DNA from: Paraburkholderia sp. Ac-20340
Lineage (GTDB): Bacteria; Pseudomonadota; Gammaproteobacteria; Burkholderiales; Burkholderiaceae
Length of the DNA stretch: 39,636 nt
NCBI RefSeq assembly: GCF_017104965.1
Contig: NZ_JAAGPR010000054.1
Location: 1-39,636, forward strand
Direction: 5' to 3'
Below, in pieces: positions 33,983 to 39,636 of this stretch. Position 1 is the stretch's first letter. Each line of letters opens with the position of its first letter. Under the pieces are notes generated by a model that was not told the origin of the DNA, searched no databases, and saw only the letters and a program-made list of their open reading frames with translations. A program made the translations under genes and the position numbers.

Positions 33983-35329
33983 CTATGCGGCGGCGCGGCG
34001 GCTACGCGCCGCCGCGATCCCCAGTGCGCGGCGCTTCAGATTGACGGTCTTGGCGGACAGACCAATGCGCTTGCCCAGTTCGAAATCGGAAATCTGGCCC
34101 AGCAGGGCAAGCTCCTCTTCGGTCCACGCGTGCCGCACGGGCGCAATGCCCAGTTCGGTGCGCTTCTTGTAGACGGTGGTATTGCTGCAGCCGATGCGCT
34201 CGGCGATCACGGCGTCGCTGACCTTGCCGAGTAGCGCAAGATGCTCCTCGCTCCATTGCAGGCGCGCACGCACGGGCGGCAGGCCGCGCCGGATGCGCTC
34301 GCTGCGCACGGTGTTGTAGCTCTTGCCGTAGCGCCAGGCCAGTTCCAGATCGGGCATCGTGCCGACCAGCGCAAGCCCTTCGGTCAGCCAGTTGCCGACG
34401 GTCTGGCCAGGCGGCAAACCCTGAGCCTGCGCGCCGCCCGCTATGCCCACTACGCCTGCCACGCCGCTGTGCGGATGCCGCCTGCGGCCGCGTTCGGCAA
34501 CCGCCGCAAGGCCGAGCTTGCGCCGCTGCAAGCGCACCGTCACCGTCGCCAGCCCGATGCGCCTCGCGAGCTTCGCATCCGGAATCTGGCCGAGCAGTTG
34601 CAGTTCCTCGGGGCTCCATTGATGCCGCGCGCGTTCAATGCCCAGATATCGGCGCTTCTTGTTCACGACGGTTTCCGAAAGATTCAGCCGCAGTGCGACC
34701 TTGGCGTCGGACAGGGTGCCGAGCAGCGCGATCTCGTCTTCGGTCCAGACGTGCACGGTCTTGCAGGCGGCAATGCCGCACGCGACGCGCGCCCGCACGA
34801 TCACGCCGGTGCTGACGCCTGCCTGGCGCGCCAGCGTGGCGTCGGGCAGTTTGCCGAGCAAGGCCAGCGTTTGCACATTGAGCTCGATGGCGCGCGATTT
34901 GGGCGCGATGCCCAGCCTGTGCCGCATCGCGCCGATGGTCTGCGGCACGACGCCGAAGCGCTGCGCGGCGTCCACGTCGGTGATCTTGCCGAGCAGGGCG
35001 ATTTTTTCGCTGGTCCAGCGATGGCCGACGACGCCGCGCTCGCGCGCCGACTCGATGCCGAGCGCGCGCCGCTTGGCGCTCACCGTGGGCAACGAGGCGC
35101 CGGTGATGTGCGCAACCTGGGCGTCGGTCATCGTGCCGAGCAGCGCGACGACCTCGGGCGGCCACTGGTAGCGCGGCGGTCGGCCCCGGCGGTCGCGACG
35201 CTGCGCAGGGCGGGCGTTGGGCCGGCTTTCCGCGGGCGTGGCACAACGCTGGGACGGGCTGGATGTGACGCGCGGGGTTTGCGGCACGCCCGACGAAGGA
35301 GAATCGCTAATCAAAGGAAAGACGCGCAT
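33983..35329 (-). CDS. Protein of eight tandem HTH-like helical repeats
   Basis: A 448-aa basic protein. After a charged, disordered N-terminus (1-52) it consists of eight repeats of about 39-46 residues at 54-92, 103-141, 149-186, 193-231, 236-274, 313-350, 357-395 and 401-438. The consensus is W-[ST]-x-E-x-[IL]-A-L-L-G-x-[ILV]-x-D-x-x-[LVI]-A-x-R-x-G-x4-T-V-x-x-[KR]-R-R-x-L-G-I. Each unit reads as a small helix-turn-helix, with the TV-x2-KRR segment as a likely recognition helix that varies at several positions. Repeat 3 lacks the tryptophan. No enzyme domain or signal is visible. It may be a modular nucleic-acid-binding protein, but that is inference. Confidence 0.85.
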   Translation of the reverse strand: MRVFPLISDSPSSGVPQTPRVTSSPSQRCATPAESRPNARPAQRRDRRGRPPRYQWPPEVVALLGTMTDAQVAHITGASLPTVSAKRRALGIESARERGVVGHRWTSEKIALLGKITDVDAAQRFGVVPQTIGAMRHRLGIAPKSRAIELNVQTLALLGKLPDATLARQAGVSTGVIVRARVACGIAACKTVHVWTEDEIALLGTLSDAKVALRLNLSETVVNKKRRYLGIERARHQWSPEELQLLGQIPDAKLARRIGLATVTVRLQRRKLGLAAVAERGRRRHPHSGVAGVVGIAGGAQAQGLPPGQTVGNWLTEGLALVGTMPDLELAWRYGKSYNTVRSERIRRGLPPVRARLQWSEEHLALLGKVSDAVIAERIGCSNTTVYKKRTELGIAPVRHAWTEEELALLGQISDFELGKRIGLSAKTVNLKRRALGIAAARSRRAAA

Positions 35330-35460
35330 TTATTTTGTCATCCTGATTAATGAGAGTGGGAACTTCGGCGCGGCGAGGGTCGCCGTCGATCAGCCTGATC
35401 GACGAGCCGGGCGCGAGCCGAAGATTTAACTAGGGTGGGATAAAGATGTCTTTTGGAATA

Positions 35461-35491
35461 CCCGAAAAATCCGAATTTTTATGTTTTCGGG
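35461..35491. terminator. Possible terminator hairpin after LacI gene
   Basis: CCCGAAAA (35461-35468) pairs with TTTTCGGG (35484-35491), and the outer A and T extend the stem. It lies about 70 bp beyond the LacI-type stop. The T tract on the minus strand is weak. Confidence 0.45.
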
Positions 35492-35560
35492 TTCCGGTAC
35501 GGCTCAAGACCGTCGCCGTTTGACCTTGGCTTGATCTTCGACAAGTTCGGTCAGGGTCGG

Positions 35561-36619
35561 TCAGGTTCGCAGGTAGGCGCTCTGCCGCACGTTCGCGGAG
35601 CAGAACACGCGGAATTCCACCGGCTCGTCGGCGCCCGCGCGCTCGACGATGCCGCACGCGTGCAGCGCATGCTGCAGGGCGGAGATGACCTGGCCGTCCG
35701 GGTCCTGGTCGATGACGATGTCCATGATGCCGGCGTCGATGTACTGACGGTGGGCATCGAACATCTCGTGGCCGATCCAGACCACCTCGCCCGCAAGCCC
35801 CGCCTTGCGCAGGGCCGCTTCGATGCCCGCCGATCCATAACCCGTGTTGTAGATGCCGGCGAGCGGCCCGCGCCGCAGGGCCGCGCTCACGGCCTGATAG
35901 CAGCGGTCGTCCTGATCGAGCGACTCGACGCTGGCGCTTTCGCAGACCAGATGCCCGTAGTGCGCGGCGATCTGCGCGCGGCAGCCTTCGATGCGGTCGG
36001 CGTGCGCGCGGTAGTCGAGCCGCGCGGGCAACAGCAGCACGCGCCCAGGCTTCGCCAGCCGCCCGAGAAAGTAGCCGGCGGTCTGCCCGGCGCGCAGATT
36101 GTCGATGCCCGCATAGTGCAGCCGGTCGATACCGCCGATGTCGGTGACCATCGTCACCACGGCTTCGCCGCGCGCGATGGCGGCCGCGAGCGCCGCGCGC
36201 ACCTCGGGCGTGTCCTGGGCGGTGACGATCAGCGCCGCGCGAGGGTGACGCGAGCGGCCGATCGAAAGCGGCAGGCGCGCTTCGTCGGCGGCGGACAGCA
36301 TGGTGCGGTGCACGATCACGCGGCGGTCCAGCATCTGCGTCGAGCGTTGCAGCGCCTCGCGCAGACGGCGGAAGAACGGCGAGTCGCTGCTGGGCACCAG
36401 CACATCGATATGGATGAGCCCGTGCTGGGTATCCGGCAACAGGCGCGGCACCGCAAGCTGGCGGGCCGCGGCGATCACGCGCTCGCGCGCCTGCGCCGAA
36501 ACGCTGCCGCGCTCGTTGAGCACCCGGTCGACCGTGGTGGCGCTCACACCGGCCAGTTCGGCGATTTCGACGAAACGCGCGGTGCGTTTGCGCCAGCGCT
36601 GCGGGCTGTCTTCGGGCAC
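35561..36619 (-). CDS. LacI-family transcriptional regulator
   Basis: A 352-aa repressor of the LacI/GalR type. The HTH begins near residue 15 (FVEIAELAGVSATTVDRVLNERG), followed by a hinge helix (SAQARERVIAAARQL) and a periplasmic-binding-protein-like sensor (about 65-340) that would bind a sugar-like ligand. The start is a GTG at 36619 with GGAG 6 nt upstream; an upstream in-frame GTG at 36802 gives an unlikely extension. It is divergent from the MocDEF-like genes. A 14-bp palindrome in the shared region is its probable operator. Confidence 0.93.
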   Translation of the reverse strand: MPEDSPQRWRKRTARFVEIAELAGVSATTVDRVLNERGSVSAQARERVIAAARQLAVPRLLPDTQHGLIHIDVLVPSSDSPFFRRLREALQRSTQMLDRRVIVHRTMLSAADEARLPLSIGRSRHPRAALIVTAQDTPEVRAALAAAIARGEAVVTMVTDIGGIDRLHYAGIDNLRAGQTAGYFLGRLAKPGRVLLLPARLDYRAHADRIEGCRAQIAAHYGHLVCESASVESLDQDDRCYQAVSAALRRGPLAGIYNTGYGSAGIEAALRKAGLAGEVVWIGHEMFDAHRQYIDAGIMDIVIDQDPDGQVISALQHALHACGIVERAGADEPVEFRVFCSANVRQSAYLRT

Positions 36620-36681
36620 GGTGTCTCCAGATCGGCGGAACCAGAAAAACGGAACAAGATAAACGCCATGCTGCGAGAAAG

Positions 36682-36695
36682 ACGAAATTTCGTCA
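36682..36695. promoter_or_regulatory. Perfect 14-bp palindrome, candidate LacI operator
   Basis: GACGAAATTTCGTC is identical on both strands. It lies in the 185-bp divergent region between the LacI-type regulator and the MocD-like gene, 63 bp before the regulator start and 110 bp before the oxygenase start. Size and symmetry fit a LacI-family operator. Confidence 0.65.
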
Positions 36696-36729
36696 ATTTT
36701 CCCGTTGAGGTCGGCGCGTTGCTGGCCTA

Positions 36730-36761
36730 TTTTCGTGACATGAGTTTTCGTGACACGAGTT
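36730..36761 (+). repeat. 15-bp tandem repeat in promoter region
   Basis: TTTTCGTGACATGAG (36730-36744) and TTTTCGTGACACGAG (36745-36759) are adjacent and differ at one base. Such a tandem repeat near the promoter may be a binding site for an activator, but chance cannot be excluded. Confidence 0.7.
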
Positions 36762-36804
36762 CCGCGCCAAAGAAGCGGAACCGAACCTGGACAAGGAGAC
36801 ACAG

Positions 36805-37878
36805 GTGGCGCCTACCGGAAACACCCAGAATGCGGCCGCGGCGCGCAGCGCCTACCGGCTGATTGGCGGCGCGGGCGAACGCGCGCGGGCCGCGGGGCTC
36901 GTCAACGCGCAGTGGTATCAATGCGCGGTGCCGCGCCCGGTGATGAAGCGATTGATGCAGCGCAGCGACGCGCGAGCGATCCGCGACACGCTGCTCTGGT
37001 ACGCCGCGATCGTGGCGAGCGGCGCGCTCGCCGGACTGGCCTGGCACCTGCATTCGCTCTGGGCGATTGCGGCCTTCTTCGTGTACGGCACGCTGTATTG
37101 CAGCCCGGCCGATTCGCGCTGGCACGAGTCGGGCCACGGCACGGCCTTCAAGACGCGCTGGATGAACGACGTGCTGTATCAGATCGCCTCGTTCCAGGTA
37201 TTCCGGCGCGCCACGGTCTGGCGCTGGAGCCACGCGCGCCATCACACCGATACGCTCGTGGTGGGCCGCGACCCGGAGATCGGCGCGCCGCGTCCGACCG
37301 ACTGGCCTGGCATCGCGCTCAACGTATTCGCCATCAAGCACGTCTCGCATGAATTGCCGAAGATGGTGAGCGCCGCCTTCGGCAAAGTGGGCGCCGAAGA
37401 AGAGACCTTCATTCCCGCATCCGAATGGCCGAAGGTGGTGCGCGAGGCGCGTGTGAGCCTGAGTGTGTACGCGCTGGTGATTGCTGCGTGCATCGGCTTC
37501 CATTCGATTTTGCCGCTGCTTTATATCGGCTTGCCGAGCCTCTACGGCGCATGGCTTTATCTGTATTTCGGGCTCACGCAGCACGCCGGCATGCCGGAGA
37601 ACGTGCTCGATCATCGACGCAATTGCCGCACGGTGCGGATGAACCCGCTGTTCCGCTTTCTGTACTGGAACATGAATTACCACGTCGAACACCATATGTT
37701 TCCGATGGTGCCGTTTCATGCGCTGCCGGATCTGCACGAAATCGTGAAGCACGACATGCCGCCGCCTTATAGCAGCACGCTGGCCGCCTATGCGGAGATT
37801 ATCCCGGCGCTGGTGCGTCAGACGCGCGACCCCGAGTACGCCGTCGCGCGACCAATCCCGGAAACGGTGCGAGCCTGA
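36805..37878 (+). CDS. MocD-like membrane fatty-acid-desaturase-fold oxygenase
   Basis: A 357-aa integral-membrane di-iron enzyme. The three histidine boxes are H107-E-S-G-H111, H143-A-R-H146-H147 and H293-V-E-H296-H297, with membrane helices around 61-100 and 225-265. The group includes MocD, the oxygenase component used in rhizopine (3-O-methyl-scyllo-inosamine) demethylation in rhizobia. Here it is followed by a MocE-type Rieske protein and a MocF-type reductase, so a three-component hydroxylase is likely. The GTG start has AAGGAG at 36792. Whether rhizopine is the substrate is not shown. Confidence 0.92.
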   Translation: MAPTGNTQNAAAARSAYRLIGGAGERARAAGLVNAQWYQCAVPRPVMKRLMQRSDARAIRDTLLWYAAIVASGALAGLAWHLHSLWAIAAFFVYGTLYCSPADSRWHESGHGTAFKTRWMNDVLYQIASFQVFRRATVWRWSHARHHTDTLVVGRDPEIGAPRPTDWPGIALNVFAIKHVSHELPKMVSAAFGKVGAEEETFIPASEWPKVVREARVSLSVYALVIAACIGFHSILPLLYIGLPSLYGAWLYLYFGLTQHAGMPENVLDHRRNCRTVRMNPLFRFLYWNMNYHVEHHMFPMVPFHALPDLHEIVKHDMPPPYSSTLAAYAEIIPALVRQTRDPEYAVARPIPETVRA

Positions 37879-37912
37879 ACAATCAGTACACCCTATAAAA
37901 CTGGAGACAACC

Positions 37913-38221
37913 ATGACACAGTGGATCGACGCGGCGGCGCTGGACGATATCGAAGACGAAGACGTGATGCGTTTCGATCACGCGGGGCGTACCTTTGCGA
38001 TTTATCGCATCGGCGACGATGTGTACGCGAGCGACGGCCTTTGCACACACGAACAGGTGCATCTGGGCGACGGACTCGTGATGGGGCATGTGATCGAATG
38101 CCCGAAACACAACGGCCGATTCGACGTGCGCGATGGCCGGCCGCTGAGCGCGCCGGTTTGCGAAAAGCTCAAGACCTGGCCCGCGAAAGTCGAGGGCGGG
38201 CGCATCCTGATCGAGGTGTGA
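37913..38221 (+). CDS. mocE: MocE-family Rieske [2Fe-2S] ferredoxin
   Basis: A 102-aa Rieske ferredoxin. Ligands C44-T-H46 and C63-P-K-H66 bind the cluster. It should pass electrons from the adjacent reductase to the MocD-like oxygenase. GGAG precedes the ATG. The gene lies 34 bp after the oxygenase and 4 bp before the reductase. It is distinct from the other Rieske protein at 25688. Confidence 0.92.
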   Translation: MTQWIDAAALDDIEDEDVMRFDHAGRTFAIYRIGDDVYASDGLCTHEQVHLGDGLVMGHVIECPKHNGRFDVRDGRPLSAPVCEKLKTWPAKVEGGRILIEV

Positions 38222-38225
38222 AACG

Positions 38226-39458
38226 ATGAACACCGAACGGGTGATGACGATCGTCGGCGCGGGACACGCGGGCGGGCGCGCGGCGCAGACGCTGCGCGAA
38301 GCGGGGTGGACTGGCGGCATCGCGATGATCGGCGCGGAGCGGCATCTGCCTTACGAACGTCCGCCGCTTTCCAAAGGCTTGTTGACGGGCGAGCGCGAAG
38401 CGCAGCAATGCCAGTTGCGGGCGCCGCATGCGTGGCGCGACGATCGGATCGAGCATGTGGTGGGCAAGGTGCAGGCGATCGATCCGCAGGCGCGCACGCT
38501 GCAACTCGCCGATGGCCGCAGCGTTGCGTATGAAGCGTTGCTGCTGGCGACGGGTGGGCATTTGCGTCGGCTATCGATTCCGGGGGCGCAGCTGGAGGGC
38601 GTGGTGGGGCTGCGCACGCTGGACGATGCTGCGGCTTTGGCGCCGCGTTTTGAAGAGCAGGCGAGAGTGGTGGTGATTGGCGGCGGGTTTATCGGGCTGG
38701 AAGTGGCGGCTTCTGCGCGGGCGCGCGGGTGTCGTGTGTGTGTTGTCGAAGGCGCTGCGCGATTGCTGGGACGCTGTGTGCCGGCTGCCATTGCGGCGCA
38801 GGTGCAGGCGTTGCATGAGCGTCATGGCGTGCGTGTCGTGCTGGAGGTGTCGCCTGTTTCGATTACGCGTAGCGATGATGGCGCGCTTGCTGTTTTGCTG
38901 GATTCTGGCGAAGTGCTGGAGGCGGATACGGTGGTGGTGGGAATCGGTATCGAACCTGCCGATGAGCTTGCGCGCGAGGCTGGGTTGGAGACTGCGCGGG
39001 GCGTTGTGGTGGGTGAGACGCTGGAGAGTTCTGTGGCGGGTGTTTTTGCGGCTGGAGATGTGGCGGTGTTTCCTAGCCGGTTGGGGGAGCATCGGATTCG
39101 GCAGGAGACGTGGCATAACGCGCAGTCGCAGGCGTGTGTGGCGGCGCGCAATATGCTGGGTGCTGGGGAGGTTTATCGCGAGACGCCGTGGTTCTGGTCG
39201 GATCAGTTTGATCGGCAATTGCAGGTGGTGGGGGAGCCGGCTCTCGGTGTGCGGGAGGTTGTTAGGGATGTGGCGGGGGATGGGCGTGTTTATTTTGCTT
39301 TTGATGGTGGGGGGCGCCTGGTGGCGGCTAGTGGGTTTGGGGCGGTTTCCGGTTTTGCGAAGGAGATGCGCGTGGCGCGGTTGATGGTGGAGCGTGGGGT
39401 GGCTGTTGATGGTTTGGCGCTTGCTGATCCGCTTGTTAAGTTGAAGAGTTTTATTTGA
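38226..39458 (+). CDS. MocF-like FAD-dependent ferredoxin reductase
   Basis: A 410-aa NAD(P)H ferredoxin reductase of the pyridine-nucleotide-disulphide type. The FAD motif VGAGHAGG is at residues 10-17, and the NAD(P) motif VVIGGGFIGLEVA is near 148-160. FAAGDVA near 275-281 is the second FAD-binding motif. It completes an oxygenase-ferredoxin-reductase set. From about 38570 on the coding strand becomes G/T-rich, with codons ending in T or G and almost no C. The protein still looks intact. Confidence 0.92.
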   Translation: MNTERVMTIVGAGHAGGRAAQTLREAGWTGGIAMIGAERHLPYERPPLSKGLLTGEREAQQCQLRAPHAWRDDRIEHVVGKVQAIDPQARTLQLADGRSVAYEALLLATGGHLRRLSIPGAQLEGVVGLRTLDDAAALAPRFEEQARVVVIGGGFIGLEVAASARARGCRVCVVEGAARLLGRCVPAAIAAQVQALHERHGVRVVLEVSPVSITRSDDGALAVLLDSGEVLEADTVVVGIGIEPADELAREAGLETARGVVVGETLESSVAGVFAAGDVAVFPSRLGEHRIRQETWHNAQSQACVAARNMLGAGEVYRETPWFWSDQFDRQLQVVGEPALGVREVVRDVAGDGRVYFAFDGGGRLVAASGFGAVSGFAKEMRVARLMVERGVAVDGLALADPLVKLKSFI

Positions 39459-39463
39459 ATTGG

Positions 39464-39495
39464 TGTTGCTGTTGCTGTTGCTGTTGCTGTTGTTG
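39464..39495 (+). repeat. GTTGCT microsatellite
   Basis: At least four perfect GTTGCT units (39465-39488) plus partial units lie just after the MocF-like stop. Hexamer tracts of this kind can vary in copy number. It is noncoding and sits between the gene and the terminal repeat. Confidence 0.85.
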
Positions 39496-39508
39496 GCATT
39501 TCCTTGTT

Positions 39509-39636
39509 TTCGTGTCGGTCTATTAGCGTCGCCCCTGTGCGGGGCGGCACCTACTTTTCTTTGCAGCGGTGTATGGACTGGAGACATAGGTAACAGGTGT
39601 ACGGAGACATGGGTAACACATTCTCCGTTCACGTTT
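39509..39636. repeat. Right copy of 128-bp terminal inverted repeat
   Basis: The reverse complement of 22-149, with one mismatch. An 8-bp stem (39528-39535 with 39541-39548) followed by CTACTTTTCTTT can act as a terminator for the MocF-like gene. It also carries the two GGAGACATRGGTAAC motifs. The window ends exactly at the outer edge of the repeat. Confidence 0.85.

Noticed and set aside
14457..36802. Long antisense ORFs over the glycosyltransferase, GGDEF-EAL, HTH-repeat and LacI genes
   Set aside because: These are high-GC shadow frames with Arg/Ala/His-rich translations and no ribosome sites.
39464..39495. Short repeats as a CRISPR array
   Set aside because: They are contiguous hexamers without spacers, i.e. 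a microsatellite.
22..39636. The whole window as a composite transposon
   Set aside because: The ends are inverted repeats, but there is no transposase, integrase or target duplication, and most genes are typical chromosomal catabolic and housekeeping genes.

Overview
This window looks like chromosomal DNA from a Burkholderiaceae bacterium, most likely Paraburkholderia, Caballeronia or a relative. The reasons are the high GC content, the many paralogous catabolic genes with AraC, LuxR and LacI regulators, a Porin_4-type porin, a DUF2092/DUF6515-like pair, and dispersed-repeat ends of a kind I associate with that group. I see no rRNA, tRNA, CRISPR array, transposase or phage genes. A 128-bp sequence lies at both ends in inverted orientation (22-149 and 39509-39636, one mismatch), so the window may be a contig that stops at dispersed repeats.

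Layout. 0.2-8.1 kb is an amine or amino-acid catabolic region: an SDR divergent from a LuxR-type regulator, a small unknown protein, an aldehyde dehydrogenase, a class III aminotransferase, an AraC/EutR-like regulator and an APC permease. Three promoter regions here share a TGCCAATTTGCGCT-like motif about 35 bp upstream of a -10-like hexamer, which suggests one regulon. 8.4-16.8 kb is mostly housekeeping and envelope genes: small proteins, a DUF333 protein, DUF3597, a DUF6515-like/DUF2092 pair, an AIG2-like cyclotransferase, a YbaK-type deacylase, an alpha/beta hydrolase, a TPR glycosyltransferase and an Fnr-type regulator with all four cysteines. 17.1-19.1 kb is AT-richer, with an LpxL-like acyltransferase and a lipoprotein. 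19.4-24.0 kb holds a membrane GGDEF-EAL protein, a VOC protein, a small unknown protein and a lytic transglycosylase fused to a VirB9-like domain.

24.6-34.0 kb is a second catabolic cluster. It contains two paralogous BKACE/DUF849 enzymes, a Rieske protein, an AraC regulator, a quinone oxidoreductase, a TauD-type dioxygenase, an RBBP9-like hydrolase, an MFS transporter, a porin and a BON protein. Transport, oxygenation, redox and C-C cleavage thus sit together. The substrate cannot be read from sequence.

34.0-35.3 kb encodes an unusual protein made of eight tandem W...LLG...D..A.R.G....TV...RR.LGI helical repeats, each resembling a small helix-turn-helix. 35.6-39.5 kb holds a LacI-type regulator divergent from a MocD/MocE/MocF-like three-component membrane oxygenase. 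The regulator-oxygenase gap carries a perfect 14-bp palindrome and a 15-bp tandem repeat.

Both outermost genes (SDR and MocF-like) point outward into the terminal repeats, and both shift toward G/T-ending codons in their 3' parts. This is an unexplained symmetrical feature.
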